A stretch of 64,000 nucleotides of DNA, from positions 56,594,594 through 56,658,593 of the forward strand of contig OY979716.1 in NCBI GenBank assembly GCA_963855995.1, written 5' to 3'. Made by a program: the position numbers and the translations under genes. The stretch's first letter is position 1, and every line of letters begins with the position of its first letter. Source of the DNA: Muricea muricata. Its lineage: Eukaryota; Cnidaria; Anthozoa; Malacalcyonacea; Plexauridae. The notes beneath the pieces are model-generated. The model was given only the letters and a program-made list of their open reading frames with translations. It was not told where the DNA came from and did no database searches. This document shows positions 46,056 through 59,200 of this stretch, piece after piece.

Positions 46056-47300
46056 GAGGTACCACAAGTGGCCCAAGCTTACGAGTGGTTTTAACTAATT
46101 TTCTGTTTTTTTACACTTAATTTTGGAAATAAAATTTCTTTTGATTATACTTCAATTCTTTTATTGATTCTATACGTTTTTGGGCATTTTTGAAATAATA
46201 TCATAAAGTTAATTGCTAGCATTTGCTATCACTGGCATGTTGTAAAGTCAGAAAAAGGTAAAATACACATTAAATCACAATACTGACGAGTACACTTGTT
46301 TATCATGCTATTTAGTGCACACCTACCGATTTTCAAGCCATTTCATCAAGTCTGCCCCAAACAATATCACTTTGTATATATTGCATATATTGTATATATG
46401 TAAAATGCAAAGGTTGGAAGCTCGGCGCCAGGCAAACTTGGGCGAGGGCAAAATTGCAACGAAACTTGTCAATAAAAAATTATCGAACACGTCGATCGCC
46501 CTCAAATGTGGTGGCTATACGTACTCATGTCCATTTCACCTTTCCAACTTGTGAAATTGTCGCCATCGCTTTTCTATGGAGAAATAAATTGATTCAAAGT
46601 AGTTTCGCACATGCTTGAGTCGATCTGCCTTGACACCAGCGGTTTGGAAATTTAAATTTCCTTACCTTGTTACCGCGCCACAGGCGAAAATATTCATCCA
46701 CAATCCTCCTGATCAGAAATACATGGATCTCTGATCAGCAGGGTTGTGGTCGAATATTTTTGCGTGCGGCATGGTAACAAAATAAGGAAATTTAAATTTC
46801 CGAACCATTGGTGTCAAGGCAGATCGTGAATACGTATAGCCACCGTGTTTGAGGGCGATCAACGTGTTCGATAATTTTATATTGGCAAGTTTCGTTGCAA
46901 TTTTGCACTCGCCCAAGTTTGCCTGGCACCGAGCTTCCAACCTTTGCATTTTACATATATACAATATAAGCAATATATACAAAGTGATATTGCTCGGGGC
47001 AGACTCAATGAGATGGCTTGAAAATCGGTACGTGTGCACTAACTAGCATGATAAACAAGTGTACTCATCAGTATTGTGATTTAATGTGTATTTTACCATT
47101 TTCTGACTATACAACATGCCAGTGATAGCAAATGCTAGCAATTAACGCTATGATATTATTTCAAAAATACCCAAAAACGTATAGAATCGATAAAAGAATT
47201 GAAGTATAATCAAAAGAAATTTTATTTCCAAAATTAAGTGTAAAAAACAGAAAATTAGTTAAAACCACTTGTAAGCTTGGGCCATCTGTGGAGGTACTTC
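46056..47300. repeat. 1.25 kb near-perfect palindrome (fold-back)
   Basis: The arms 46,056-46,700 and about 46,720-47,300 are inverted copies. The outer parts share GGCCCAAGCTTACRAGTGGT and the inner parts GTTGGAAGCTCGGYGCCAGG. The centre is CTGATCAGAAATACATGGAT with the inverse CTGATCAG. The arms contain matching open frames (46,315-46,554 plus; 46,713-47,039 minus) only because they are copies. No protein function is seen. Confidence 0.85.
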
Positions 47301-47652
47301 ATACATATGTAAGCAAACTTTGGAGTAAAGTATGGAATGCCATATATGACAGTATATTATTCTGATAGATATGAATGAGAAAATATATATTTGTATTGGA
47401 AACCATTTATATATATGTATTTCAAATATATATGTATATTATTAAAAAATATATGTATTGTAAAATACCTACATATACTGTATATTAAAAATATATATAT
47501 CAGGATATATTAATACAAATATGTCCGAAATATGTATATACGTATTAGAAAAAAAATATATGTATTGAAAAAATTTTTAAATACATTTGAAAGCCAGCGG
47601 TTGTCGTAAAATGATAATAGAACATGCGCATTGTAATCATTAGATTACAAAC

Positions 47653-49548
47653 ATGGCGGCAGGAGATATTAATATTGAGGAGTTTATGGAGAACATTCCT
47701 TCGTTTGTTCGCGAGGCTGAACGAAATATTCACTGCAATAACATCAACGTTTTGGAGAATTTTGAACTGCGACTCAGCGACAAAGTAAATATTATTGGAG
47801 CCATAATTGAGCACTGTCTAAATTGTGGTTGTGACGACGATATCAACGGACGTTTATTGCTAATTTACAACATTCTGACCGATCTATCTAACCAATACAA
47901 AGAGACATGCTTTTTGCACAGGGACTACAGGGCAGAATGGGGTTTCTCGTGTCCCATCGAGCGGTCAGGAAGAGCGGGTCGACCACGATATGACATACCT
48001 CCAGGATCTATCAATCAACTGCATAGCATCCACAATAATTGGAACATTGTTTCAACACAGGCCAGCATCAGTTACATGACACTTCTGAGACGTCGTCACG
48101 AGTATGGATTCCCTGTCGCCAATACTTTCGGCCCTCGTGACACCTACTCAGATATTTCGGATGAGCATCTCACAAATGCTGTACGAGATATTTTAGCTAT
48201 CACACCTTCTGTTGGGAGACATATGTCATAGGTTCTTTGAGAAACAGAGGGATTCACGTCCAACGTTCGCGTGTAAGGGATGCCATACGTTCTGTAGACC
48301 CAATAGGCGGGTTTATAATGTTCTGTGCCCAAATGCATTATGGTGAGTTTTTTATTTAAGTTCCAATTTTATGCATTTTTTTTTCTTGAATTTTTCGTGT
48401 ATTATAAACTCATTAACAATTCATGAAGGCAATTCAAAAGAAGTACATGTTTGCCAATGTCTGTGTACATACGCTGGTACAGAATGGTCCTGATTTGCAC
48501 AAACGTTTCTTGCAATTTTTGAAGTTTTTAATGTTTATTTTTCAAATGTAATTTGAAAACATGACTATTTGTAGTCGTTTGATAAGTAATTTACAAAATT
48601 TGTTTCTGTTTTGTATCATTGTACACAGATACTCTTGCGAAGCACTCGTGTTTTTGCATACACTGATACAGAATGGCTACTCATATTGTAAACACTACTT
48701 ATTTGATAGTAATGTGATATACTGTATTACTTCTGTATTACAATATTAGGCACATCGATGGCCACCATAAGCTCGTCAGATGGAGAATAGTGGTGCATGG
48801 CGGCATTGATGGGTTCAGCAGATGTACTGTATATCTCAAAAGTTCAACTAACAACAAAGCAAATACTGTGACATCACTGTTTGAAGAAGCAGTCCAAGCA
48901 TATGGTCTTGCTTCTCGAGTCAGGTCAGATTTTGGCACTGAAAACATTGGAGTTGCTTCATTCATGCTCAATCATCTAGAGTGTGGTCCAAATCGTGGAA
49001 GTATGATAACAGGGTGCAGCATCCATAACCAGCGTATCGAACGCCTGTGGCTCGAAGTAAAGAAGAACATGGTGACTTATTATCGTAACATCTTCTACTA
49101 CCTAGAACAATGTCAAGCACTAGATATATTGGCAGAATCACATCTGTTTGCACTTCATTATGTCTTCCTGCCCCGCATAAATCAAACCTTTACTGAATTG
49201 TCGCAAAGTTGGAATAACCACCCAATGAGAACTGAAGGGAATAGATCCCCTAGACAACTTTGGCATTCTGGAATGTGTGCAGCTGTCAACTCAAGGTATT
49301 CTGCCATCGAGAGTGCATTTGATGACACACTGGATTTGGAGAACTATGGTGTGGAAGATGGTGAGTTTATTGAACTTGATACGAATAACGATGTTCAAAT
49401 ACCTGAAAAAACTGTAAACCTCACTAACGAACAACTTGAACAATTACGCCAGGCTGTTGTACCACTTGTTGAAGATGGAAATCATGGGATAAATCTTTAT
49501 CTTGCAGCTGTAGTAATGGTAACCGAGTTTTGCTCAGTGAATACATGA
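47653..49548 (+). pseudogene. Integrase-core (rve-like) DDE recombinase of the composite element
   Basis: It starts MAAGDINIEEFMENIPSFV. Residues 60-110 are helical (CGCDDDINGRLLLIYNILTD). A helix-turn-helix-like region follows: RSGRAGRPRYDIPPGSINQL, ISYMTLLRRRHEYGFP, then RSRVRDAIRSVDP in a second frame and RRVYNVLCPNALW in a third, so there are two 1-nt-type shifts near 48,213 and 48,295. A phase-2 intron (48,343-48,749) joins LW to HIDGHHKLVRWRIVVHGGID. The catalytic triad is readable: Asp in HIDG, Asp in VRSDFGTEN (56 residues between), Glu in IHNQRIERLW (36 residues between). That is the D-x(55-60)-D-x(35-36)-E spacing of retroviral-type integrases and related transposases. A long C-terminal tail includes NHPMRTEGNRSPRQLWHSG. 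The gene starts about 48 bp inside the left TIR. It most likely encoded the mobilising enzyme (inference). The shifts make this copy inactive. Confidence 0.8.
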
Positions 49549-49639
49549 ATTGTGTTATTTCAAAACAATAATTAAACTTGAGAAGGTCAATTTTATGTCA
49601 TGTACCTTAACCTTGAGGGGCTGGTTGTGCAAAATGTGG

Positions 49640-49835
49640 ATAGCACTTATCCACCAGACAGTGATTTTTTCAACTCTGACAAAAGCGCAAAAAATTGTAT
49701 ATTATTGATATTAATGTATTATATAAAGATAAAAAGTGATTTTAACTCAAAAATGCTGAATTGTGATATGGGTTTTACCAATTACTGGACATGTTTAGAA
49801 AGTTAAAAAAATCACTATCCGGTGGATAGTGCTAT
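49640..49835. mobile_element. About 196-bp MITE with short inverted ends
   Basis: The left end ATAGCACTTATCCACCAGAC, then AGTGATTTTTT, is mirrored by AAAAAAATCACTATCCGGTGG and ATAGTGCTAT at 49,804-49,835. It encodes nothing and lies just after the integrase stop. A target duplication is unclear. Confidence 0.65.
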
Positions 49836-50634
49836 TGATTCTTTTGTACAGTTAAACAACTTTTGTATTGTATCTGTATTAAATCCATATAAGCCTGTGT
49901 ACAGTATACAGTCATTTTGAATTGGTAAAGCAAGTGTTAACACAAGTGTTAAACAAAATGTTAAAATTTACACTATTTCTTTCATCAGTGAACAAAAACA
50001 AACCAACTATTTTCTAATATCAACTTAAATTGTCATATTAATTTTAAAAGAATATCAAACATATGACCAAATTATACATTTTTCAACCATATGACTTTCC
50101 AATAAAAATACCTGATAAAACAAAGTGTAATTCTTACAATGCCATTAATTGTAAGCCTTTAGATTTCTAATATACTTTTAATATACTTTAACTTGAATTC
50201 AGAATAACTTCTTTTGTAGAATTCTTGTGACTCTGCTCCTTGTCAAAATATTTAACTTTGAGACCTCTGCACTTATGTACAATAGTTTAGCTACTTCTAA
50301 ATAAATTAGTCTTTTTCAAGTCATTCAAAGTGATGTCACACGTACAGTATTAGTGGCATATCCAATAAAGCTGAATAACATGACAAGGAACGGAGTTACA
50401 AAAATTCTGCAAAAGCAGTTATTTTGTGATTTCAAGTGATCTTTGCAATGCAACCAAGAAAATACTGGACAAATTTTTGTTTCATAGGTGCTTTAAAAAA
50501 TCAATGAGTTCACATGGTTGATACAATATAACTATATGGTCAATTATGACCCTGCAAACAAGCTATTTGCAACATTTTCTGTAACTCCACATATGTAACA
50601 AGTGAACTAACAACAAGAAAAACAGTCTGTTATT
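49836..50634. other. Convergent 3' region between integrase and HECT genes
   Basis: Both genes end toward this AT-rich stretch. AATAAA words are present on the plus strand (50,101, 50,299). No reading frame or repeat of note is present. Confidence 0.5.
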
Positions 50635-53311
50635 TCACATGCGTCCTGTGCGCTGATACTGACATGAAATTGCTCCTGATAGTGCCGTTCTGAAAGTGTT
50701 GTGGCTGGAATGGCCACTCGGCAAAATGATTTTATTGAAAAAGCAATCAGCATCAGGTAATGGCTTGCTGTTATCAAAATAAACATTGATTTTTGCAGCA
50801 GGCAGTAGAGAACCCCCTGTAATGAACTGGAGTACTTTTTTCAAGTCCACAGCATGGTCAGCTCCTGAAAGAAAAAGCATGTCAAATTTGATTTCCATGT
50901 AATTCTCATTCAATTTTTTAAACTCTAAACTAACAAGTAACAATATTAGTTAAAATTTTCTTACCATTCCCTGTTTGTGGAGTTGTCTTGATGAAGTCCT
51001 TAAACCATTGAAAAGTTGTATTCTCCTGTTCATTCATAGGTTCAGCAGCATGCAGTTTTTCTGCACAACTCATCAGGTGAAAAGTGGCCATCACTTGGTC
51101 CAGGAAATCGGTGCTTCAGGGGAATGTCCTCATTTCTCTCCATAAAACTTGCCAATCCAAAGGGATCATTCAACCCCCATCAGATACTGGATGGCCCGGT
51201 CTTTGTTGTGAAGAGTCAAGAGATCTGGGAACCCTGAATTTGGATAGCAAGCCAGCCACTTCCCTGCCAACAGTCAATCTCTGTAATTCTTCTTCTTGGA
51301 TGGAAATTATCTGTTTCAAAAATTTACAAATATATATGTACAATGTATACATACACCTGTAAGCCTATAATCCCTATTGAAAACTTGCACCTAAAGGCAT
51401 CCCTGTCAAATTTGCATATACTGTACCTTGTTTATAATCTCTCTCAATTCCAGATCTGCCACATCTTTCACTGACATAGAGTTGCAGGCATTCTCAATGT
51501 TTCCACTGATGATAAACGATGCCACAGTTGAGGAAATACCAGTAACAGCAATGCCAGCATGTATAATACTGTAAGCTATTAACTGGCCAATGTAGAAAAA
51601 TATTCTAGATGCTAGGAGATCTGTGTTGTGACAAGGTACCATGTGCGGGTACTCTCCCTCAAATATAACCATGGATCCTTCTCCTTCTCTAATGGCTATT
51701 GTTAGGCAGGTTAGAAATTCTCGTGTTAATCCTTCAGCATCAATCCCTTCCTTGTAGACAAATCTTACATCTGGCACTGGCTGTAAATTGAACCTTTTTT
51801 GTTTCAGCAACCGCATGCATTGCAAGAGTAGCCTATCTCTTTTGATATCCAATGTTTGAACATGTTCTGAACTGCCTTGTACTTTTAAAAAGTTATAAAA
51901 CTTTTCATCAATACCAGCAATTGAAAGAATATCATCATCTATATCGTTGTGTGATTCTGACAACAAAAAGCAAGTAGTAACTTATAATAGTCACGAAAAC
52001 CACAAAACATATACAGGTAATGGCAGCAATGTACAAAGAAAGCCTTAAGAAATAGAACAGGGTTTACTGTATACAATGTTTTGATTTGACTTAGTGGAAC
52101 AATCAAATAGTTACATACTGAAGTATACTGATAGTATATCTATTGTACCAGAAGTAATAAAAATGTTATTGACTAAACTGACTGTGTATAAGTCAGTCTG
52201 CACATGCAAATCAGTTCCATGCTGACACAGTGACACTGACAAGATATTGCCAAAATGAAATCCTTACCTGAAGACATGATAAAATCTACTGCATGGTTCA
52301 TGTCCGTCTGCTTCATTGCTTTGTGAAGCATTTCACCACACAAATCTGGGAATATCTCTTTTAATTTGTTTATGGTTGGCACTGCTACTTGGCTCTAGAA
52401 GAAAAATAAAGCCTGTTTCATAAGTCACACTATCATAACACAAATGCAGTTCAAGCAATAGATAATGAAGGTACACTACAGGCCAATGAAAACAGGTACA
52501 CTACAAAGCCAACACAGTTACCAGAGTGCAGGAGTGTTTGTTAAAAAAATTTCAATTTTCAAACAAATTTTACAGGGCCTTTAAGCTTGCCAGGTGTCCT
52601 TTCTTATAAAGTGTTGATTATATGTGTGTATGCTAAGCTTAATTGCTAATTAAACTTGATTTTCTGAGATTATAATAGTGGGGGATAAGACTTATATGCT
52701 CAACCTGGGGCCAGGTTGGGCATATTTCAATATCTTCACTTGAGTGAGAGGGGTACAAAGGTAGAATAATTTTATTTTAAAACATTAGATTTAATCACAC
52801 TCTTACAGTTACTTTGGAATAAGTGTCTTGACGTCCCTCATTGATTACATGAGTGTTGTCTGGTTGACTTGAATTAGGAAGATTCTAGTGAAACCAAGAG
52901 ACATAATTGATTACACTGCAAAAACATTTTAAGCAATTTTTTACAGTAAATGTCTAATAATTTTAGTTTAAATTTCCATTTAAATAAAATTACCTCTGCA
53001 TTTAAGTGATCATTTTGGCCTTCAGATTCACATGAAGGTGGGGTGTGATGTGGCAGGAGCTAAAAAAGGGACATACTCGCTACTTGCAGTTGTCAATAAA
53101 AAGTAATTAATTATACGCTAAAAATTAAATTACATGTTACACTTACAAGTGCATTTATAAGGCAAAAATACATAGTCAACATAAAACACACCTTAATGCT
53201 GTCTTCAACATCACTTGAATTATCGTCACTTGAATTATTGATGATATTTTCCTCTGGCAGAAGCCACACTGTTCTCTGTGTGAGGCTGTGTGCATGATAT
53301 TGATTCCCAAA

Positions 53312-53437
53312 TGCATAACAGGCACGCTCTACCGTGCGTAAGTGCGCATGAGGCACGCTCACGCACGGTCTTCTTAATTGAGACCGTGCGTAAAACAACT
53401 GGGCACGCTGCTCTGTAATTTTAACCGTGCCTAGTGC
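53312..53437. repeat. Left cluster of GGCACG/CCGTGC motifs
   Basis: Within 125 bp there are at least seven occurrences in both orientations: AGGCACGCTC, ACCGTGCGTAAG, GAGGCACGCTCACGCACGGT, GACCGTGCGTAAAAC, GGGCACGCT and ACCGTGCCTAG. Related clusters are at 57,625-57,715, 59,625-59,725 and 59,930-60,135. Confidence 0.85.
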
Positions 53438-53559
53438 AAGGTAACAATGCTAGCGGTGAACATTTGCATGTTTTGTATGTTTTTTGCATCAATTGTTGCG
53501 TTAGATAATTGTAGCAATAAAAATAAACTCCTAGTAAGCGGAATTTTGTATTTAACTAA

Positions 53560-54901
53560 TTCCAGATAGCCTGAAAAAAATAGAGGAAAGAAGGAACGAA
53601 GTCCTGAAGACTCCTCTAAGTGACTTGTTGACCGAAGCAGACAAAAAGTTTGTTGAATCCTGGAGACTAAAAAACGATGAAAAGGCGGCAAGTAAATGTC
53701 GGATCAATAACGATGAAGTAGCTGTATCGAAGGCAAAGAAGAAACCTTTATCTTCCCTGACAACTGGCTCATCTTGCGCAATGACTTCCCCGCCTATGGA
53801 TGTAGCAAACACTATTGTTTCTTCTTCCATACCATTTTTGCAATCTTCAACTGTTTCTTCTGTCCAACCAGCTGCTCCATTATTTCACAGTTCAAACACA
53901 CATCCTGTTGAATCTGTTTCAAACAATGTTCTTACTATTTTACCTGACTTATCTTCATCTCCTACTCCTGTTTCAAACGACCATGATTTTCCTGTTTTGT
54001 CTTTGCCCTCATCATCTTTTGCTTCAACAAGTCAACCATCTGTCTCTTTAAACATACCTCCCAACCATCTGCAGCCTTTAACTCCTCTAAATGTTAGTGT
54101 TACCTCTGATGATCTCTCACTTCCAACATTTTTTACAGATTTACCTGCCAATAGTAATAACTTGCACACATCTGCAGAAACTTTATCTTTCAGTCCAGTC
54201 TCCACAAACTCATTCTCTTTTTCTTGGAGTGGTGTCTCACATAATAATCGCTATTTTGATCAATCTTATCCCCGGAGTTCTACTGCCGTGCGATCAAGTC
54301 TTCCGACACGTTTTTCAGTAAAAGACAACCTTACTTGCGCTGGCAACCCTTCAAGCAGCTTTTACAATATTCTGCCTGGCCAAGCACATCCAGAAAACAT
54401 TCCGAACCTTGAAGCTTTGGTTACCCAGAAAGTTGATAGCCTTTCTTGAAATGTTGATATGGTGTTAGCAAATCAACAAACCATCATCGACTACTTGATG
54501 AACCAACAACCAGTAAGGAACACGACGCCGGTCATATCAACAGCAAACAAAGACGACATTCTGCTAGCTGAGTCACATCGTTCTATCGACCCGTCGGCCG
54601 ACCTACATCACCCTTCAGAAGTTACGCTAGCAGAACTTGAGGTTCTTAAGAAGTCCAAGAAAAAAGGGACAAAAGATGCCCATTTTGCAGTGATGCTGCT
54701 AAAAAGTACACAACGCCCGAGGAACGTTTGAACTGTACGGTTTATGGAGAAGGGCGGAAATCCAAAGGGTTGGGCATACACATATTGACAAAAATTAAAG
54801 AAGCTTATAAACTTGTGTATTCAAACGAATCATGGGGTGAAGCTGTAAAGGCAATGAACAGTCACATGACAAAATATTGTTCTTCCAAAGACCAAGAGTA
54901 A
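53560..54901 (+). pseudogene. BEN-domain protein of the nested element
   Basis: The frame starts at about 53,560 with EERRNEVLKTPLSDLLTEAD, then KKFVESWRLKNDEKAASKCR. It passes through some 200 residues of very Ser/Pro/Thr-rich, probably disordered sequence, and reaches ENIPNLEALVTQKVDSLS and a TGA at 54,447-54,449. The same frame continues NVDMVLANQQTIIDYLMNQQ. Near 54,700 it shifts into KYTTPEERLNCTVYGEGRK, GLGIHILTKIKEAYKLVYSN and WGEAVKAMNSHMTKYCSS, ending at about 54,901. The last 80 residues match the BEN fold pattern (start of helices with FAxxLL, the C-T-V-x-G turn, and the final W-x-x-A-V-x-A-M/I block). BEN domains bind DNA or chromatin proteins. The protein is probably the DNA-binding partner of the transposase gene facing it (inference). 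One stop and one shift disable it. Confidence 0.6.
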
Positions 54902-56212
54902 CATTTGTGGCATAATAATATATCACTACAATATATAGCTAAATGAACTTATATTTAGATTGTGGCTGCATTTTATACGTTTCTATATTGATCATATGAT
55001 TATAAAGGTTAGTAAATCTGTTTTCTTTTGTGTGTCATCTCATGAATAGAATGTTTATATATAATTACCTATACAGGGTGTATAAAAAAGACCTTTTCAA
55101 ACTAGCCGCAATCTGTTGCATTAGTTTGACACTTGGAATGTTTCACTATATAGAACTAATGTTTCGAACTAGGGATCCAAGGATAGCGCAAAGTGTCAAC
55201 GTCAAACAACTGTATAACAAACTAACACAAATACCGACAAACAATGCATTTGATTTAATATCGGACTCATAGTACTCAGTAATATGGCCGATATATTTGA
55301 TGAGGTATACACATGCAGATAGCACACTGTCTGGCGCCGTAGCATATTTGGCTGATGAAAGATGTACGCCTGGTTAATTTTGCTTGCTTAAAATGAATAC
55401 TTCGTATTCCGTAAGCTAACATTTAGTGTTTCATTTCGTGGTATTTTGTGGAATATAGGATAAAATAAAATATGAAATATGATAAAATATTCTTTAGAGC
55501 TGATTCACAATCAGCAGTTGACACGCACAGGCTACATTATAAATACGCTAAAGATTTCACTATTTGAGATGTAAGAACTGTTTGAAATAATTATGTAATT
55601 TACTTGAATAAAACAACTTTCGATCTGTAGTATTTACAATGCATGATACTAATGTATACATTTATAGTAACTAAACGTCATAACGTGTATACAAGTTTGA
55701 TTGACAGTTATCAAATATATGTGTTCAGTTTATTCTACAGCTAGCTTGAATTCGAATCGAGATCGAAATTTATTCGAATCGAGATCGTGATCATGGCACG
55801 CACACATGTTTACTAAGTGTTTTTCTTAATTGACCAGTGCTGAATCGCAAAGACTACTAAAATCACTGTTAACATATAATGAAAAATATTAACATTAGGA
55901 AAGTTTTAAAACCTGGCCCGCACTAGCGCACGCTGCGTGTGTATAACCACAGGTATAAAATAATCCTAGCAGTGTGGGGACGAAATGAAGTAGTTGTCAT
56001 TCGTCACATATATACCAGTGTCAAATAAAACTTTACACGAATGACAAAAATATCATTTCGCGACCGCACACAAAGATTTTACCCAAGGCGTCACTAATGA
56101 CCTGTGTGCACGCAACTTGCACAAATGTGCGCAAGTTTTGTACTGCATGTTGGAAAACACATATTTAATACACGCGTAGGTTATTATTTGTCCACGTTAC
56201 AATCCATAATTC
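54902..56212. other. Convergent 3' region of the nested element
   Basis: No gene is recognised. A CAGGGTGTATAAAAAAGACC terminus-like sequence at 55,075 resembles one end of a Tc1/mariner-type MITE, but I found no partner. A 16-bp direct repeat, ATTCGAATCGAGATCG, is at about 55,750-55,785. Confidence 0.45.
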
Positions 56213-59200
56213 TTAAAACCCATACAAGGACTCCAATATATCCATGTGTAACGCTTCAGGAATTTCGTATACTGGTGGTGTGGCAGAGATGTCAGATACG
56301 CACAATTCTGGACAAATGAACCTCATAGTTGCAGCATAAACGGCAGCTGTTTTCTCCACGTTCAGTTGATAATGATAAGGGGGAAGTCTTGTGCGCTTTC
56401 TGACGAGAAAATGTCCACGAATTATCTCTGCACCTGGTGGGTATGATGCTCCCCAATCATCACTTTCTTCTGCAGTTATAACTTCCGGCCCTTCCCCAGT
56501 CACCTGTAAAAGATAGTAATCCTCACCTCTATCTGCAGCAGCAATTGCAACAATTGCATCCTTCGTTGCAAGCTGTTTAATCCCTTCTAACGCATCAGCA
56601 ACGTCCCCTCGAGTAACAACAGACGATTGATGGCCATGCTCTCGTTCCAACTCTTGTTCTTCCCATTTATCTACGTAAACTGAATTTTCACAAGAATCAT
56701 ATTGGAAATCCAAGCATGCATTGCAGTAACAAGGTAGGCGTCTCATGCTGATAGTACAACCACCGTCTGTTGACACGACTGCATGAATAGATCTGTTTCC
56801 CTTCACATCTTTAAAATACCGATCTCTTCTGTTGCGCAGTATATCGTCGTCGTAAAAAAATATACGCCGTTTGACTTTGATGCTCTCGGACTGGTATCTT
56901 GAGGGTGCAGGATCCTTCATTGTATTTTCAGCGAACTCATACAACTCTTTAGCGTTTCGAATAACAACTTGTAGAATATAAAAGAACGGGGTTATTGCCC
57001 CATGTCTACTAAAAATATCACTTATACTGCGGCAAGAAATGGATGATGTATAGGGCCTGGTATAAACAGAATTTCATGCTCTCTATTTTCATGATGTGGT
57101 CAAGCCTGGGTACAAGGTTCAGGTGGACTGCAGACGTTTTTGGATTCTTTTTCGAATTTTTTGTGCTTTAGTAAGGAAAAATTTTTTTTTCTTTAAATTG
57201 GAAAACTTGCATATTTACCTGACGTTTAATGACTGCCATGTCAGCTTCGTGTTTGAGATTGGCTCCAGCACCATCTTGTGGCCCTTTTGCATGCGATGTT
57301 TCGAAGTAGTTTTGAATCGTTATGTAACCAAAATCAGAAAATGATTGAGCAACATCTCCCATGCAGTGGCGGCTTTTATACTGCGTCGAACATCCATCCG
57401 TCCACTCGTGCATAGTTTTCACGTCATAACCTACAGTATAACATATGATTAAAGTTTCTCTTAGATGACAATGTTTTCCTAAATTGCATGGGCAATCAAA
57501 ATTGCCGAATACACATGAAGACCACAATTATTTGTTTTCCAATTGACATGTTCCAAAATTTAATTCCAGATTAAATTATTGGTTAAAATACGGTACCTCG
57601 CAAGCCTATGGCTATGCACTGTTAGGCACGGTCTACGCACGCTTTTCTCCCTAGAGTATGTAGTTGTACTTTCTGTGGGTTTCGACCGTGCGTGACCATG
57701 CATAACCGTGCGTGACCATAATATTGCAATTATTTACTAAAATAATTGACATTTTCCTACCTATTTCATCGAGATAACCATTCATCACCTTTCGAGCGCT
57801 GTGTACTGAGTGGTGGTCATGCTTGGAATCAGGAGATATAACAAAAATGTGCTCGGTGATAACATGTGGATTCTCATCCGTGCTTTGGATTCCGTCTACA
57901 TTGAGCAGAGCATGGCGGTGGAGAATGGTAATGTGAATTGATGCTTGAACTTGGTCTTGCATAGTACAGCTGTAGTTTTCTGAGTAATCGTGAACTGCCA
58001 CAGCATGGCCAACTGGAAGATTCTCGACTAAATCTCAAAGCTGTTAGTTTTGCCAGTTAGCTCGGAACTGATGGGAAGGATATGTCTCTACGAGTTTCTT
58101 TAGGTATACGAACATTTCGCCTGGAGACGTCAATTTATCGACTAACTTCAGCTTCCTTTTATCCGAGTTATCCTCGTTGACACCAGTGACGACATACTCA
58201 AACTTACGCCATTTGATTAATGGAGCATTGTCAGTGAAATCCTCTTCTTCTTCTAACACTTTAAACTCAGCAACTCCACAGTTTTGGCACTTTCGAAGAA
58301 GGCAATCTGGTTGGTGGTATTTGTCTCCATCCTTTTTTGGACATAAAGTTTCGTTAACTAAGTCAGTCAAATGTTTGTACACGATGTACTGTTCTGGACG
58401 CTCGGCGAGTTGTCGTCTGTATTCCATGCACGACTGAAAAACCATCCTTGTTTCCACGTGTATGCGACAGCAACAAGATATCTTGTCCTGAGATCGTGGC
58501 ATGGTAACATAAAAAGGTTTGCAGCTCTCGAACGTGCGCTGTCCCATTTTAATGTCGGGATACTTTTGCTGGAATCCGAGGTAGGCTTCAGTTTGGGTTT
58601 TTTCTAGGATTTGTCTTGCATGTGTCACATAGACTTTGGGTGCTAGTCTTTTGCGCACAATATCTCTTTTATTTGGAGTCGTCCTCGAAACATCAGGGCA
58701 AGCCTAAAAGTCGTAAGCGAGCTTTCGTTGCTCTGCTGGGATGGCATCAGATCTTGTTTTCCGTTCCGTATGTGTCCAACAAGATTTTTTGCTTTTCAAA
58801 ACTTTCTTACGATGAGTAAATGCTTTACCAACGCGCTTTCTATTAATATTCAGCATTTTGGACACTTTTGTCTTCATTCGTTTCTCTTTTACGTTATCGC
58901 CACATAGGAAGCCAAGAGCTGTCTGAGTAGCGGCTCGAGAGTCATTAGATCGTTGACTTTTTGTGACACTAATAGCATCTCTCGCATCGCCGAAAGAGCA
59001 ACACCACCTTCTTCTCTGTTTTTCGCTGAAGGAATAAGACCTTTACCTTCGAGCCCGCTTTTCGTCGTTGGGCTTTCCATAAGTGCTGCTACGACTGCAA
59101 CTTTCTTTGCAGGACTTTTTGGAAGATGCGATTTTACCAAGTCAACTTGGCGCTTCTTGGCCATTCTTGTTGGAAAAGCTGTACTAGTGGACAATTCATT

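Larger units (their letters stand above)
44342..47327. mobile_element. About 3 kb element with 28-bp inverted ends in the left repeat
   Basis: The ends are CTCCAAAGTTTGCTTACATG at 44,342 and the inverse ATGTAAGCAAACTTTGGAG at 47,327. Their tips are followed on both sides by TGTATG-type sequence before diverging. The right TIR of the composite element lacks the segment, so the boundaries are well supported, though a target duplication is not obvious. No transposase frame is visible. The interior holds a tRNA-like sequence at about 45.2 kb and a 1.25 kb palindrome at its right side. Confidence 0.7.
43136..47605 (+). repeat. Left terminal inverted repeat (with two insertions)
   Basis: Inverse of 62,662-63,868. 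The homology is broken at 43,773-44,090 by a 318-bp MITE and at about 44,342-47,327 by a roughly 3 kb element. The right copy has neither, which dates both insertions after the composite element arrived. The inner 250 bp is an ATATATGTATTG-rich tract that may form hairpins. Confidence 0.85.

Noticed and set aside
46315-47046. Matching open frames on both strands as possible genes
   Set aside because: They are mirror copies in the arms of the palindrome and show no protein motif.
53815-54321. Leu/Phe-rich frames overlapping the BEN-like gene
   Set aside because: They are shifted readings of its Ser/Pro/Thr-rich region.
55075-55300. Second Tc1/mariner MITE starting CAGGGTGTATAAAAAAG
   Set aside because: No inverted partner end or TA-flanked right boundary could be found nearby.
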